From: Rhizobium indicum | GTDB taxonomy: Bacteria; Pseudomonadota; Alphaproteobacteria; Rhizobiales; Rhizobiaceae | Assembly (NCBI RefSeq): GCF_005862305.2 | Contig: NZ_CP054021.1 | Coordinates: forward strand, 434,001-498,000 | Direction of reading: 5' to 3' | Length of the DNA: 64,000 bases | Part shown: positions 39,981 through 51,839 of the stretch, in pieces | How the letters are laid out: the number at the start of each line of letters is the position of its first letter | Numbering within the stretch: the first letter of the stretch is position 1 | The notes under the pieces: generated by a model | Told to the model about the DNA's origin: nothing | What the model saw: the letters and a program-made list of their open reading frames with translations, nothing else | The model's database searches: none | Made by a program: the position numbers and the translations under genes

Positions 39981-40021
39981 GCAACCCCCTCGAGCCAGAC
40001 ATGCGTTTCGCCAGCACGAAC

Positions 40022-40578
40022 TTAAGCGCCAAGAGCGGCGAACCGGTTAGCTGCTTTGCGCGATCTTATGACGATGGTGGAATTTGCAAGGCCGAATTCA
40101 TGTAATGCAGCCTCGATCTTCGGGGCGGCACGCCTTTCGAAATTCCAGATATAGCCGACCATGTCGGAAACGTCAGCCGCTCCGGGCAGCCTTCGGGCAT
40201 TTCAGGGCGGCTACGACCGAAATACCGAATCGCGCGCGCGATCGCTCCCAACAGGCAGGCCGTTCTTGGAAGCCTGAGCCAGATCACCAGATCCGCCCTC
40301 GGAAGACGCAGACGAAACGAGCCGAGGCCAGTTCCATCCATGATCCACCTCTCCTGCGCCACGACCTCCAATATCAGCCGATCGATGTCGCTGCGATCTC
40401 GCTTCCTCCAGCCAGGAAGCCAATAGAAATCGCGATCCATCGAGATATAGGGAAGATCGAGCGAGGTCGACAGCGCCCGTGCAAGCACGCTCTTTCCACC
40501 ACCGGGGCAGCCAATCACCAGAATGCGTTTGGCATGCCGGAGCATTGCTCTGTCGACGGGCATGGCCGCAACTCCCAT
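40022..40578 (-). pseudogene. Frameshifted paralogue of the P-loop kinase-like gene
   Basis: The first 130 residues or so match the neighbour (IGCPGGGKSVLARAL, YISMDRDFYWLPGW, VAQERWIMDGT). After GCPERL the frame changes near 40165-40185: the annotated frame runs on to a stop at 40066 with unrelated residues, while another frame continues the family with VSDMVGYIWNFERRAAPKIE and ends ANRFAALGA at 40022. One inserted or lost base explains this. Either the gene is a recent pseudogene or the sequence has an error there. Confidence 0.75.
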
Positions 40579-40639
40579 GAAAAACCGCTGCGAACATCCC
40601 CGCGGCTCAGACTGCTGATAAAATCGGCCATTCCTCTTT

Positions 40640-40711
40640 CGTCATGCTCGGGCTTGTCCCGAGCATCTGCAACCGGCGCAGCAGATCCTCGGCACAAGGC
40701 CGAGGATGACG
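40640..40711. repeat. Alphaproteobacterial inverted-repeat element
   Basis: CGTCATGCTCGGG...CCCGAGCATCTGC (40640-40670) and GCAGATCCTCGG...CCGAGGATGACG (40681-40711) form a large inverted repeat, each arm also able to fold on itself. This type of element recurs between genes in alphaproteobacteria. It lies in the gap between the lipA 3' end and the kinase-like pseudogene. Confidence 0.65.
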
Positions 40712-40792
40712 TCGAGTAAAGATCGAGGTTTGTCAACAAACTGAACTGCGACGAAAATCGCCGCGGTTCGATCAAAAAGCAAGTACCGGCTC

Positions 40793-41764
40793 TTACTCGG
40801 CTGCGATCAGCAACTTCTTTTCGCGCGCCGCTCTCAGCCGGGCAAAGTCATCGCCGGCATGGTGAGAGGAGCGGGTCAGCGGGCTGGAGGCGACCATCAG
40901 GAAGCCCTTGCTGTAGGCGACGGTCTCATAAGACTTGAACTCGTCTGGTGTGACGAAGCTTTCGACCTTGTGGTGCTTGCGGGTCGGCTGCAGATACTGG
41001 CCAATCGTCAGGAAGTCGACATCGGCGGTGCGCAGATCGTCCATCAGTTGCAGGACTTCGTTTCGCTCTTCGCCAAGGCCCACCATGATGCCCGATTTGG
41101 TGAACATCGTCGGATCGAGTTCCTTCACCCGCTGCAGCAGGCGAACGGAATGGAAGTAGCGGGCGCCGGGGCGAACCGTCAGATAGTTGCCGGGCACCGT
41201 TTCCATATTGTGGTTGAAGACGTCGGGCTTGGCGGCGACGACGCGTTCCAGCGCACCGGGTTTCTTCAGGAAGTCGGGTGTCAGGATCTCGATCGTCGTC
41301 AGCGGCGAGGCCGCACGGATTGCCCAGATCACCTTTTCGAAGTGTTCGGCGCCGCCGTCCTCCAGGTCGTCACGGTCGACCGAGGTGATGACGACGTGGG
41401 ATAGGCCCATCTCCTTGACCGCCTTGGCGACATTCTCCGGCTCGGCCATGTCGAGCGCATTCGGCTTGCCGGTGGCGACGTTGCAGAAGGCGCAGGCGCG
41501 GGTACAGATCTCGCCCATGATCATGAAGGTCGCGTGCTTCTTGTCCCAGCACTCGCCGATATTCGGGCAGCCGGCCTCCTCGCAGACGGTGACGAGCTTG
41601 TGCTCCTTCACGATCGCGCGGGTCTCGGCATAACCCTTGGAGGTCGGCGCCTTGACGCGAATCCAGTCCGGCTTGCGCATGACTTCCGTATCCGGCCGAT
41701 GCGCCTTCTCCGGATGCCGCACGCGCTTGGCGTCGGGATTGATCGTATCGAGGATGGTCACCAT
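40793..41764 (-). CDS. lipA: Lipoyl synthase
   Basis: A 323-residue radical SAM enzyme that inserts sulfur into octanoyl groups on the lipoyl domains of PdhB, PdhC and other carriers. The auxiliary cluster cysteines are in [13 protein letters not shown] and the radical SAM CxxxCxxC is CTRACAFC. Its position at the end of the pyruvate dehydrogenase cluster matches its role in maturing those proteins. Confidence 0.95.
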   Translation of the reverse strand: MVTILDTINPDAKRVRHPEKAHRPDTEVMRKPDWIRVKAPTSKGYAETRAIVKEHKLVTVCEEAGCPNIGECWDKKHATFMIMGEICTRACAFCNVATGKPNALDMAEPENVAKAVKEMGLSHVVITSVDRDDLEDGGAEHFEKVIWAIRAASPLTTIEILTPDFLKKPGALERVVAAKPDVFNHNMETVPGNYLTVRPGARYFHSVRLLQRVKELDPTMFTKSGIMVGLGEERNEVLQLMDDLRTADVDFLTIGQYLQPTRKHHKVESFVTPDEFKSYETVAYSKGFLMVASSPLTRSSHHAGDDFARLRAAREKKLLIAAE

Positions 41765-41812
41765 TGCAGTTTCAGCCTTCTACCGCCCCTATGCGGCAAA
41801 TCTCATTCGGAT

Positions 41813-42061
41813 CTAGCGCCGCACCAGCCGCGCAAGGAATATCAACAAGCAGGCGCCGAGGAAACCCGTCACGAAATAACCGAGCCGCCCGCCGACCACC
41901 TCGAGATGAAACTGCGCGAGGATGGCGCTTGCGACGACCGAGCCGACAATGCCGAGCACGATATTCAGGAAAATCCCGTATCGCGCTTCCATCAGCTTGC
42001 CGGCGAGCCAGCCCGCAAGCCCGCCGATAATGATTGCCGAAATCCAGCCGACGCTTTCCAT
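41813..42061 (-). CDS. GlsB/YeaQ/YmgE family membrane protein
   Basis: An 82-residue small membrane protein with three hydrophobic segments (ISAIIIGGLAGWLAGKLM, GIFLNIVLGIVGSVVASAIL, YFVTGFLGACLLIFLA). The start MESVGW at 42061 is preferred to 42079. The family is stress-associated in several bacteria; the function is unknown. It is the second of two adjacent relatives. Confidence 0.85.
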   Translation of the reverse strand: MESVGWISAIIIGGLAGWLAGKLMEARYGIFLNIVLGIVGSVVASAILAQFHLEVVGGRLGYFVTGFLGACLLIFLARLVRR

Positions 42062-42098
42062 GCCTTCCCCTACCCTCAAGTTGGCCCTCAGTTACGCC

Positions 42099-42353
42099 TC
42101 AAGCGACCGCTCTTGCGATCAGAACCACAATGATGGCGCCGACGGTGGCGTGGATGATCTGCACGACCAGCGCGTTTTCAATGCCCAGCGAAATGCCGAG
42201 CGCGCTAAACAGATAGCCGCCGACGAAGGCGCCGATGATGCCGCTCAGCAGGCATCTTATCAGCCCGCCGCCACCGACGACCAGGCTTGCGAGGAAGCCT
42301 GCAACCAGGCCGATCAGCAAAAACACCAGCAACGCCTGCGTCTCCATAGACAT
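42099..42353 (-). CDS. Second GlsB/YeaQ/YmgE family membrane protein
   Basis: An 84-residue relative of the next gene, starting MSMETQALLVFLLIGLVAGF, again with three hydrophobic segments (GLIRCLLSGIIGAFVGGYL, IIHATVGAIIVVLIARA). It lies 97 bp downstream of lpdA; that gap includes short GC-rich hairpin sequences (AGCGGAGTGG...CCACTCC and related). The pair appears to be a tandem duplication or two paralogues in one operon. Confidence 0.82.
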   Translation of the reverse strand: MSMETQALLVFLLIGLVAGFLASLVVGGGGLIRCLLSGIIGAFVGGYLFSALGISLGIENALVVQIIHATVGAIIVVLIARAVA

Positions 42354-42450
42354 GATGATTTCCTTTCTTGTTTTCCACCCCAGCGGAGTGGCTTTCCACT
42401 CCGGGGGGATGGCTTTGCCACCCCGTGATACAGGGCGGATTTGGAAATTA

Positions 42451-43899
42451 TCAAGCGTTCAGCACGCGGCCGTAAGCATCGAGCACCGCTTCCTTCATCG
42501 ATTCCGACACGGTCGGATGCGGGAAGATCGTGTGCATCAGCTCTTCCTCGGTCGTTTCGAGGTTCATCGCGACGACGAAGCCCTGAATGAGCTCGGTGAC
42601 TTCGGCGCCGACCATATGGGCGCCGAGCAGTTCGCCGGTCTTCTTGTCGAAGATCACCTTCACCATGCCCTGGTCTTCGCCGAGCGCGATCGCCTTGCCG
42701 TTCGCTGCGAAGGAGAAGCGGCCGACGCGGATGTCGCGGCCGAGTTCCTTGGCCCTCGCTTCGGTGATGCCGACGGAGGCGACCTGCGGATTGCAATAGG
42801 TGCAGCCCGGGACCTTGCCCTTGTCGGTCGGATGGACATTGGGAAGGCCGGCGATCTTTTCGACGCAGACGACGCCCTCATGCTCTGCCTTGTGCGCCAG
42901 CATCGGCGGGCCGGCGACATCGCCGATCGCATAGATGCCGGCGATATTGGTCTTGCCGTAGCCATCGATGACGACGCAGCCGCGGTCGGTCTTGACGCCG
43001 AGCGCTTCGAGGCCGAGGTTTTCGATATTGCCCTGAACGCCGACGGCCGAAATCAACCGGTCGGCAGTGATCTGCTGCACCTTGCCATCGGCCGTCTCGA
43101 CATGAGCGGTGACGCTGCCGGCACCCTTCTCAACCTTCGAAACCTTGGCGCTGGTGAAGATCTTGAGGCCACGCTTTTCAAGCTGCTTGCGGGCGATCGC
43201 CGTGATCTCGGCATCCTCGACCGGCATGATGGTCGGCATGACTTCGACGACCGTGACGTCGACGCCCATCGAGCGATAGAAGCTGGCGAATTCGATGCCG
43301 ATCGCGCCCGAGCCCATGACGATCAGCGACTTCGGCAGAACATCCGGCTTCAGCGCCTCGAAATAGGTCCAGATCAGCTTGCCATCCGGCTCGATGCCGG
43401 GCAGCGCGCGCGGACGGGCGCCTGTGGCGATGATGATATGCTTGGCGGTATAGGTACCCTCGCCGCTCTTGACGTTCTTCGGCAGCGGGTGCTGCGGCTC
43501 GACGACGGGCTTCGACGACTTGCCGACGACGACCTCTCCGGGCTTGGTGATCTTTGCCTCGCCCCAGATGATGTCGATCTTGTTCTTCTTCATCAGGAAG
43601 CCGACGCCGGCATTCAGACGGGCGGAGACGGCGCGCGAGCGGCCGACGACGGCCTTGGCATCCGGCTTGACCGTGCCTTCGAGAACGAGGCCGAAATCCT
43701 TGAAGTGATTTGCGTGGTCGAGCACCTCGGCCGAGCGCAGCAGCGCCTTGGTCGGGATGCAGCCCCAGTTCAGGCAGATGCCGCCCATATGCTCGCGCTC
43801 GACGATCGCGGTCTTGAGGCCGAGCTGGCTGGCACGGATGGCAGCGACATAGCCGCCAGGACCCGAACCGATGATGATGACGTCGTAGGATTCAGCCAT
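42451..43899 (-). CDS. lpdA: Dihydrolipoamide dehydrogenase (E3)
   Basis: A 482-residue FAD-dependent disulfide oxidoreductase. The FAD motif IIIGSGPGGYVAAIRA, the redox disulfide GGICLNWGCIPTKALL, the second nucleotide motif VMGSGAIGIEFASF and the C-terminal HTIFPHPTVSE (catalytic histidine) are present. It reoxidises lipoamide on the pyruvate dehydrogenase E2. Its place in the pdh cluster marks it as the pyruvate-dehydrogenase E3. Confidence 0.95.
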   Translation of the reverse strand: MAESYDVIIIGSGPGGYVAAIRASQLGLKTAIVEREHMGGICLNWGCIPTKALLRSAEVLDHANHFKDFGLVLEGTVKPDAKAVVGRSRAVSARLNAGVGFLMKKNKIDIIWGEAKITKPGEVVVGKSSKPVVEPQHPLPKNVKSGEGTYTAKHIIIATGARPRALPGIEPDGKLIWTYFEALKPDVLPKSLIVMGSGAIGIEFASFYRSMGVDVTVVEVMPTIMPVEDAEITAIARKQLEKRGLKIFTSAKVSKVEKGAGSVTAHVETADGKVQQITADRLISAVGVQGNIENLGLEALGVKTDRGCVVIDGYGKTNIAGIYAIGDVAGPPMLAHKAEHEGVVCVEKIAGLPNVHPTDKGKVPGCTYCNPQVASVGITEARAKELGRDIRVGRFSFAANGKAIALGEDQGMVKVIFDKKTGELLGAHMVGAEVTELIQGFVVAMNLETTEEELMHTIFPHPTVSESMKEAVLDAYGRVLNA

Positions 43900-43915
43900 G
43901 TGTTTCCTGCCTTTG

Positions 43916-44497
43916 TTACGCTGCGCTGCGGGTCATGAGCACCCACGCATGTCTCTTGCTGTTTTCGAAGAGCGGCACGGCATCGGCGCGCGCAGCCTCC
44001 AGGAATCCGTTTCTTCCATAAAGCGACAAAGCCGCTTCGTTGTCGCTGGCGGTGATCAGGCTGACGGGCCGCCGATCGGCCCTTTCGATCTGATCGTCCA
44101 GCAGCCTGCGTCCGATGCCGATGCCGCGCAGATGGCGATAGACGCCGAGACTGCCGATGAACCAGCTTCCGACCACCGTCTTCTGCAAGACAAGCATCGG
44201 TGCGGTTGCCGGAATAGTCGCCTCGATATCGCCTATCCCCTCACCCAGCGCATGGCCGATCGCCACACCCGCGACCTCGCCATAGGCCTCGGCAATGACG
44301 GCATCCCGCCAGCCGCCGACAGCCTCCTCCTCGCCCATCTTCAGCCGGCCCTGCTCCAGCGGCGTGTCGCTCACGCCGTTTTCCACACCGGCAAACCAGA
44401 GCCAGGAGGCAAAACCGCGCGATGCGATATCCGCCAGAATCGCCAGCTCCGAGGCATCCCGCCGTGAGGCCTGCCGGAGGGCGATGAAGGAGGTCAT
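43916..44497 (-). CDS. GNAT family N-acetyltransferase
   Basis: A 193-residue GCN5-type acetyltransferase. The acetyl-CoA motif is SLGVYRHLRGIGIGRRLL, followed by LITASDNEAALSLYGRNGF. The start at 44497 is chosen because it leaves only 2 bp from the SGNH gene and the family similarity begins there. The substrate is unknown; its presence in the pdh cluster does not by itself imply PDH acetylation. Confidence 0.85.
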   Translation of the reverse strand: MTSFIALRQASRRDASELAILADIASRGFASWLWFAGVENGVSDTPLEQGRLKMGEEEAVGGWRDAVIAEAYGEVAGVAIGHALGEGIGDIEATIPATAPMLVLQKTVVGSWFIGSLGVYRHLRGIGIGRRLLDDQIERADRRPVSLITASDNEAALSLYGRNGFLEAARADAVPLFENSKRHAWVLMTRSAA

Positions 44498-44499
44498 GC

Positions 44500-45141
44500 T
44501 CAGATCCCCAGCATCATCCGCACGATCGATTCCAGCCCGCGTCCAAGCGCACGCGTATTCTCCGCATCGAGGTGAATGCCGTCGATCGGTGTGGTCTTGG
44601 CGACCGAATTGCCGTCGAAGAAGCCACAACCGAGTTCGTCGGCAAGATCACGATAAAGCGTTGCAAGCTTTGCCGATTCCTCGATGCCGCCGGGAAACGA
44701 TGCGGCGAAGGGCACATTGCCCGTCGCGCGGATCGCCGGCGGCGCCACGATCAAAATCTCCGGCCCATCGAATTCGAAGGGCCAGGCATGATTGCGGATC
44801 AGCCGCACGAGCCGGCTGATGCCCTGGCATGCGGCAAAGGCCGAGCCTGCCACGACCGGCTTCATGTCATTGGTGCCGAGCAGAAGGATGACGAGGTCGA
44901 GCGGTGCATGCGTTTGCAGGATCGTCGGCAGGATGCGCGCACCGTTGCGGTCGCAATCGGCGAGATGGTCGTCGAAAGCGGTGGTGCGACCGTTCAAGCC
45001 TTCGGCGATGATACGCGCGTCACCGCCGAGCGCTGCCTGAAGCACGCTCGGCCAGCGATTCTTGTAATCATGACGGCCGATCGTCTCGGCGTCATAACCC
45101 CAGGTCAGCGAGTCACCATAGCAAAGAACGGTCTTGGTCAT
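44500..45141 (-). CDS. SGNH/GDSL hydrolase
   Basis: A 213-residue SGNH-type esterase. The nucleophile block is YGDSLTWGYD near the N-terminus, the oxyanion blocks are GLNGRTT and GTNDMK, and the catalytic Asp-His block is DGIHLD near the C-terminus. No signal peptide is visible, so it is probably cytoplasmic. It is 19 bp after pdhC and tightly linked to the GNAT gene. Confidence 0.88.
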   Translation of the reverse strand: MTKTVLCYGDSLTWGYDAETIGRHDYKNRWPSVLQAALGGDARIIAEGLNGRTTAFDDHLADCDRNGARILPTILQTHAPLDLVILLLGTNDMKPVVAGSAFAACQGISRLVRLIRNHAWPFEFDGPEILIVAPPAIRATGNVPFAASFPGGIEESAKLATLYRDLADELGCGFFDGNSVAKTTPIDGIHLDAENTRALGRGLESIVRMMLGI

Positions 45142-45160
45142 TTCCGCCTCCGCGACGCTA

Positions 45161-46504
45161 TCAGACAAGCATGCCCATCGGGTTCTCGATGTAGCCCTTG
45201 AAGGCCTGGAGCAGCTCGGCGCCGAGCGCGCCATCGACGCAGCGATGGTCGGTCGAGAGCGTGACTGACATCACGGTGGCAATCGCCATTTCGCCCTTCT
45301 TGACGACGACCCGCTGTTCGCCGGCGCCGACCGCGAGGATCGTCGCATGCGGCGGATTGACGACGGCTGTGAAGTTCTTCACGCCCATCATGCCCATGTT
45401 CGAGACCGAACTGGTGCCGCCCTGATATTCCTCAGGCTTCAGCTTGCGGTCCTTGGCCCGCTTGCCGAGATCGCGCATCTCGTTGGAGATCGTCGACAGG
45501 GTCTTTTCCTCGGCCTTGCGGATGATCGGGGTGATCAGGCCGCCGGGGATCGAGACAGCAACGCCGACATCGGCGTGCTTGTGCTTGACCATGTTGCTGT
45601 CGGTCCAGGAGACATTGGCATCCGGAACGTCGCGCAGCGACAGCGCCATGGCCTTGATGACCATGTCGTTGACCGAGAGCTTGTAGGCCGGAGCGTTGTC
45701 CTTGCGCGGAGCCGCATCGTTCAGCTGGGCGCGCAGCGCCAGCAACGCATCGAGCTCGCAATCGACGCTGACGTAGAAATGCGGGATCGTCTGCTTGGAT
45801 TCGACCAGGCGCCTGGCGATCGTCTTGCGCATACCGTCATGCGGCACGAGCTCGTAAGAGCCCGGCTCGAAAAGCTTGAGCACGGCTTCCTCGGACGCGC
45901 CCTTCGGTGCGGCAGCGGCCGGAGCCTGCGCGGCGGCAGCGGGTGCGGGCGCCGCAGCAGCCTTGGCGCCGCCACCGGCAACGGCGGCCTCGATGTCGCT
46001 CTTGACGACGCGGCCGTGCGGGCCGGAGCCTGCGACTGCCGAAAGATCGATACCGGCTTCCTTGGCCAGCCTGCGGGCAAGCGGCGAAGAGAAGGCGCGG
46101 CTGCCATCAGATGAAGCTGAGGCGGTTGCGGCTACAGGTGCCGCAGCCGGAGTAGACTGGGCCGGAGCCGGTGCAGCTTCGGCCTTCGGCGCCGCTGCGC
46201 CGTCAGCTTTCGGTGCCGGAGCGGCCGAACCCGCACTGCTTGCGGCAGCGGAGACATCCTCGCCATCGGCGGCAAGAACCGCAATCAGCGCATTAACCTT
46301 GACGCCTTCGGTGCCGGCGGCAACGACGAGCTTGGCGACCGTGCCTTCATCGACGGCTTCGACTTCCATCGTCGCCTTGTCGGTCTCGATCTCGGCGATC
46401 ACATCGCCGGACTTGACCTTGTCGCCTTCCTTGACCAGCCATTTGGAAAGATTGCCTTCCTCCATGGTCGGAGAGAGGGCGGGCATCGTGATATTGATCG
46501 GCAT
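45161..46504 (-). CDS. pdhC: Pyruvate dehydrogenase E2 (acetyltransferase)
   Basis: A 447-residue dihydrolipoyllysine acetyltransferase. One N-terminal lipoyl domain (lysine in [17 protein letters not shown]), an Ala/Pro-rich linker, an E3-binding domain ([20 protein letters not shown]) and the catalytic domain with the HxxxDG motif in [12 protein letters not shown]. It forms the core of the complex. It lies 15 bp after pdhB. Confidence 0.95.
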   Translation of the reverse strand: MPINITMPALSPTMEEGNLSKWLVKEGDKVKSGDVIAEIETDKATMEVEAVDEGTVAKLVVAAGTEGVKVNALIAVLAADGEDVSAAASSAGSAAPAPKADGAAAPKAEAAPAPAQSTPAAAPVAATASASSDGSRAFSSPLARRLAKEAGIDLSAVAGSGPHGRVVKSDIEAAVAGGGAKAAAAPAPAAAAQAPAAAAPKGASEEAVLKLFEPGSYELVPHDGMRKTIARRLVESKQTIPHFYVSVDCELDALLALRAQLNDAAPRKDNAPAYKLSVNDMVIKAMALSLRDVPDANVSWTDSNMVKHKHADVGVAVSIPGGLITPIIRKAEEKTLSTISNEMRDLGKRAKDRKLKPEEYQGGTSSVSNMGMMGVKNFTAVVNPPHATILAVGAGEQRVVVKKGEMAIATVMSVTLSTDHRCVDGALGAELLQAFKGYIENPMGMLV

Positions 46505-46519
46505 CGAAACACCCTCCCC

Positions 46520-47905
46520 TTATTTGTAGCAAACAGCCTTCACCGCATCGACCACTTCGCCGACGTTCGGAAGGGCGAGCTTTTCGAGATTGGCGGCGTA
46601 AGGCATCGGAACGTCCTTGCCTGCGATCGTCAAGATCGGCGCATCGAGATAGTCGAAAGCCTGCTGCATGACGCGGGTGGCGATTTCAGTGCCGACGGAG
46701 GATTGCGGATACCCTTCCTCGACGGTCACCAGGCGACCGGTCTTCTTCACCGATTCGATGACAGTCGGCAGGTCCATCGGGCGGATGGTGCGAAGGTCGA
46801 TCAGTTCGACGTCGATGCCGATCTTCTCGAGTTCGGCGACCGCCTTGGTCGCATAGCTCATGCCGATGCCGAAGGAGACCACGGTGACGTCCTTGCCCGG
46901 ACGATGGATGCGGGCCTTGCCGATCGGGAGAACGAAATTATCGAGCTTCGGCACATCGAAGTGCTGGCCGTAGAGAATTTCGTTTTCGAGGAAGATGACC
47001 GGGTTCGGATCGCGGATAGCAGCCTTCAGCAGGCCCTTGGCGTCGGATGCCGTATAGGGCATGACGACCTTCAGGCCGGGAATGGCGCTGTACCAGGCTG
47101 CATAATCCTGGCTGTGCTGGGCGCCGACGCGGGCCGCTGCACCATTCGGGCCGCGGAAGACGATCGGAGCCCCCATCTGGCCGCCGGACATATAAAGCGT
47201 CTTGGCAGCGGAGTTGATGATCTGGTCGATCGCCTGCATGGCGAAGTTGAAGGTCATGAATTCGACGATCGGGCGAAGGCCGGCCATGGCGGCACCGACG
47301 CCGACGCCGGCAAAGCCATGCTCGGTAATCGGCGTATCGACGACGCGGCGGGGGCCGAATTCCTGCAGCAGCCCCTGCGTGACCTTGTAGGCGCCCTGAT
47401 ATTCGGCGACTTCCTCACCCATGACGAAGACGTTTTCGTCGGCGCGCATTTCCTCGGCCATGGCGTCGCGGAGCGCTTCGCGCACGGTCGTCGACACCAT
47501 TTCGGTGCCGGCCGGGATTTCGGGGTCGTTCGGAACGACGGCCTTCGGCTCGGCCGGAAGCGGTGCGGAGGCAGAACCGGTGTTGGTCGGCTTATCTTCC
47601 TGGGCAACTTCCGGAGCTGGTGCGGCGGCCGGCTTGGCGACGGAAAGATCCGAGGCCGATTCGCCGTCCTGCAGCAGCACGGCGATCTTGGTGTTGACCT
47701 TGACGCCTTCGGTGCCGGCATCGACGAGCAGCTTGCCGATGACGCCTTCGTCGACGGCTTCGACTTCCATCGTCGCCTTGTCGGTTTCGATTTCGGCGAT
47801 CACATCGCCTGAGGTGACCTTGTCACCTTCCTGTTTCAGCCATTTGGACAGTGTGCCTTCTTCCATGGTCGGAGAGAGGGCGGGCATGAGGATATCGATA
47901 GGCAT
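46520..47905 (-). CDS. pdhB: Pyruvate dehydrogenase E1 beta, lipoyl-fused
   Basis: A 461-residue E1 beta subunit with an additional N-terminal lipoyl domain ([17 protein letters not shown]) and linker before the transketolase-like body ([40 protein letters not shown]). This lipoyl fusion is typical of rhizobial and other alphaproteobacterial PDH. It binds thiamine diphosphate together with PdhA. Confidence 0.95.
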   Translation of the reverse strand: MPIDILMPALSPTMEEGTLSKWLKQEGDKVTSGDVIAEIETDKATMEVEAVDEGVIGKLLVDAGTEGVKVNTKIAVLLQDGESASDLSVAKPAAAPAPEVAQEDKPTNTGSASAPLPAEPKAVVPNDPEIPAGTEMVSTTVREALRDAMAEEMRADENVFVMGEEVAEYQGAYKVTQGLLQEFGPRRVVDTPITEHGFAGVGVGAAMAGLRPIVEFMTFNFAMQAIDQIINSAAKTLYMSGGQMGAPIVFRGPNGAAARVGAQHSQDYAAWYSAIPGLKVVMPYTASDAKGLLKAAIRDPNPVIFLENEILYGQHFDVPKLDNFVLPIGKARIHRPGKDVTVVSFGIGMSYATKAVAELEKIGIDVELIDLRTIRPMDLPTVIESVKKTGRLVTVEEGYPQSSVGTEIATRVMQQAFDYLDAPILTIAGKDVPMPYAANLEKLALPNVGEVVDAVKAVCYK

Positions 47906-47920
47906 GGGTTCCCTCCCCGA

Positions 47921-48967
47921 TTAGAGCAGAATGTCGGTATAGAGCTCGGATGCATCCGGCTCCGGATCGGCCTGGGCGAAGTCGGCGCTGTCGGCGACGA
48001 TGTCGCGAACATCCTTGTCGATCGCCTTCAGATCGTCTTCGGAAGCCCAGCCCTTTTCGACGAGGCGTGCCTTCACCTGTTCGATCGGATCCTGCTCGGA
48101 GCGCATCTTCTGCACTTCCTCCTTGGAGCGATACTTCGCCGGATCGGACATCGAGTGACCGCGATAACGATAGGTCAGCATTTCGAGGATGATCGGGCCT
48201 TTGCCGGAGCGGCAATGTTCGAGCGCCTCGTCGGCCGCCGCCTTGACGGCGCGAACGTCCATGCCGTCGACCTGAATGCCCGGGATGCCGAAGCCGGATC
48301 CGCGAAGCGAGTAGTTCGACTGCGCGGTGGCGCGGGCGGTCGAGGTACCCATGGCGTAACGGTTGTTCTCGACGATATAGACGATCGGCAGCTTCCAGAG
48401 AGCAGCCATGTTGAAGCTCTCGTAGACCTGGCCCTGGTTGGCAGCGCCGTCGCCGAAATAGGCGATGGAGACATTGTCATTGCCGCGGTAGCGGTTTGCA
48501 AAGGCAAGACCCGTTCCGAGCGAGACCTGGGCGCCGACAATACCGTGACCGCCGTAGAAATGCTTCTCCTTCGAGAACATGTGCATCGAGCCGCCCTTGC
48601 CGTGGGAATAGCCGCTGCGACGTCCGGTCAGTTCCGCCATGACGCCACGCGCTTCCATGCCGGTTGCCAGCATATGGCCGTGGTCGCGATAGGCGGTGAT
48701 GACCTGGTCGCCTTCCTTCTGCGCCATCTGCATGCCGACGACGACAGCTTCCTGACCGATGTAGAGGTGACAAAAGCCGCCGATGAACCCCATGCCGTAA
48801 AGCTGACCGGCCTTCTCCTCGAAGCGGCGGATCAGCAGCATCTCGCGATAGGCCTTCAGCTCTTCATTGCGATCGAAGTCGGCTACCGGGCCTCCATTCG
48901 ATGCTTTGGCTGCCGGTTTTGCTGCAGTTTTGCGGCTGGAAACGGTCGCGGTCTTTCGCGGCGCCAT
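47921..48967 (-). CDS. pdhA: Pyruvate dehydrogenase E1 alpha
   Basis: A 348-residue E1 alpha subunit that decarboxylates pyruvate with thiamine diphosphate. The ThDP/magnesium motif is FGDGAANQGQVYESFNMA, with HGIVGAQVSLGTGLAFA upstream and the loop TYRYRGHSMSDPAKYRSKEE with conserved serines. It is the first gene of the pdh operon. The N-terminal 20-25 residues are basic and variable. Confidence 0.95.
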   Translation of the reverse strand: MAPRKTATVSSRKTAAKPAAKASNGGPVADFDRNEELKAYREMLLIRRFEEKAGQLYGMGFIGGFCHLYIGQEAVVVGMQMAQKEGDQVITAYRDHGHMLATGMEARGVMAELTGRRSGYSHGKGGSMHMFSKEKHFYGGHGIVGAQVSLGTGLAFANRYRGNDNVSIAYFGDGAANQGQVYESFNMAALWKLPIVYIVENNRYAMGTSTARATAQSNYSLRGSGFGIPGIQVDGMDVRAVKAAADEALEHCRSGKGPIILEMLTYRYRGHSMSDPAKYRSKEEVQKMRSEQDPIEQVKARLVEKGWASEDDLKAIDKDVRDIVADSADFAQADPEPDASELYTDILL

Positions 48968-49112
48968 TCAACCCTCCCTATGGGTTTGTCGTTTCTTGGT
49001 GGCGCGTACCATAGGGAAGAAAATTGACCACAGCAATGCCATAATTGCATGGCTCGTATTCGGTCCTAAATTATTGGAAAAACTACTAAAATTCCAATTA
49101 ACCTGTTTCCGG

Positions 49113-49433
49113 TTAATTGGAATAGTGGTTGAATACGACGATCTCGTCCGCGCGCGACATATTGAGCTGATAACGCGCTTTTTCGTCCAACATGTCCTTG
49201 TCGAGCGACCCGTCACTCAAGAGCGCGACCTGATTTTCCAGATGTTCGCGCTTCGCCTTCAAGATCGCAAGCTCTTTTTCACGCGCGACACGCTGATGCT
49301 CGAACGTCTCCGTCGCGCGCAGGCCGTAATCGCCATGAATGCAATGATAACCGAAATAGGAGAGGAAGGCGACCGTCATGGCCGGAATGACGAAGCGACC
49401 GATCTTTCTCTTCTTATGATGCTTTGTCCACAT
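49113..49433 (-). CDS. Septum formation initiator (FtsB/DivIC-like)
   Basis: A 106-residue single-pass membrane protein. A basic N-terminus (WTKHHKKRKIGR) is followed by a membrane segment (FVIPAMTVAFLSYFGYHCIHG) and a coiled coil (EKELAILKAKREHLENQV). The position between eno and pdhA is the usual location of the alphaproteobacterial FtsB-like divisome protein. Confidence 0.85.
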   Translation of the reverse strand: MWTKHHKKRKIGRFVIPAMTVAFLSYFGYHCIHGDYGLRATETFEHQRVAREKELAILKAKREHLENQVALLSDGSLDKDMLDEKARYQLNMSRADEIVVFNHYSN

Positions 49434-49518
49434 ACACGCATGCTCTTGAACGCATTACCAATTCGTTCAATCTAACGCGCAGAGATTAACCGTTCGTTGA
49501 CTCTAAAAAACGGGCAAC

Positions 49519-49545
49519 AAAAAACCCGCGCCGGGAGGCGCGGGT
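49519..49545 (-). terminator. Intrinsic terminator of eno
   Basis: On the - strand, ACCCGCGCC and GGCGCGGGT form a 9-bp stem with a 4-base loop followed by TTTTTT. It lies 25 bp after the eno stop codon. Confidence 0.88.
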
Positions 49546-49569
49546 CAAGCCATTGGAAATCAGATCCGA

Positions 49570-50907
<1,338 letters not shown>

Positions 50908-50993
50908 TTACAATGCTGCAATAGCCTTCGGACCAGCGTTCGGATGTGGCCTATAGCACGATCATGTCAGACTGTTGAACGTCAAGCTGAACC

Positions 50994-51839
50994 TTAGGCC
51001 TTGGCGACCGCATCGAAGGCAAGCAGCTTTTCGAGAAGCCGCGGCATGTCCTTGAGATAGACCATGTTCGGGCCGTCGGAAGGGGCATTGTCGGGGTCCT
51101 GATGGGTTTCGACGAAGACACCAGCAATACCGGCAGCCACAGCGGCGCGCGCCAGGGTTTCCACGAATTCCCGCTGACCGCCGGAGGATTCGCCCTGGCC
51201 GCCCGGCTGCGCCACGGAATGGGTCGCATCGAAGATAACGGGCGCGCCCATCGCCGCCATGATCGGCAACGAACGCATGTCGGAAATCAGCGTATTGTAG
51301 CCGAATGAGGCGCCGCGCTCGCACAGCAGCACGTTCGGATTGCCGCTGGCATTGAGCTTCTTCAGGACGTTCTTCATATCCCAGGGAGCGAGGAACTGGC
51401 CCTTCTTGACATTGACGACGCGGCCGGTCTTGGCGGCGGCGATAAGAAGGTCGGTCTGGCGGCAAAGGAAGGCCGGGATCTGCAGGACATCGACGACCTT
51501 TGCCACCTCCCCGCATTGCTCGGCGGTATGAACGTCGGTCAGGACGGGAAAGCCGAATTCCTTCTTGAGGTCGGCAAAGACCTCCATGCCCTTTTCGATC
51601 CCGATACCGCGTTCGGCCGAAAGCGAGGTCCGGTTCGCCTTGTCGAAGGAGCTCTTGTAGACGAGGCCGATGCCGAGCTTTCCGCAAAGCTCTTTCAGCG
51701 TGCCGGCAACCATGAAGGCGTGGTCGCGGCTCTCCATCTGGCAGGGACCGGCAATCAGCGACAGGCGGCCGGTATTGGAAAAAGTGACCTGGCCTTGGCC
51801 TTCGCCGATCCTGACTTCGGAATTCGTATCAGTGCTCAT
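50994..51839 (-). CDS. kdsA: KDO-8-phosphate synthase
   Basis: A 281-residue enzyme that condenses PEP with arabinose 5-phosphate to make KDO-8-P for the lipopolysaccharide inner core. Visible are [30 protein letters not shown] and [13 protein letters not shown]. It overlaps the VOC-protein gene by 4 bp (ATGA). Enolase, next downstream, produces its substrate PEP. Confidence 0.95.
   Translation of the reverse strand: MSTDTNSEVRIGEGQGQVTFSNTGRLSLIAGPCQMESRDHAFMVAGTLKELCGKLGIGLVYKSSFDKANRTSLSAERGIGIEKGMEVFADLKKEFGFPVLTDVHTAEQCGEVAKVVDVLQIPAFLCRQTDLLIAAAKTGRVVNVKKGQFLAPWDMKNVLKKLNASGNPNVLLCERGASFGYNTLISDMRSLPIMAAMGAPVIFDATHSVAQPGGQGESSGGQREFVETLARAAVAAGIAGVFVETHQDPDNAPSDGPNMVYLKDMPRLLEKLLAFDAVAKA

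Noticed and set aside
42235..43938. A 567-codon open frame on the + strand
   Set aside because: Antisense to lpdA, with no recognisable domain or ribosome-binding site. The same reasoning excludes the long opposite-strand frames over hflX, pdhB, eno and bamA.
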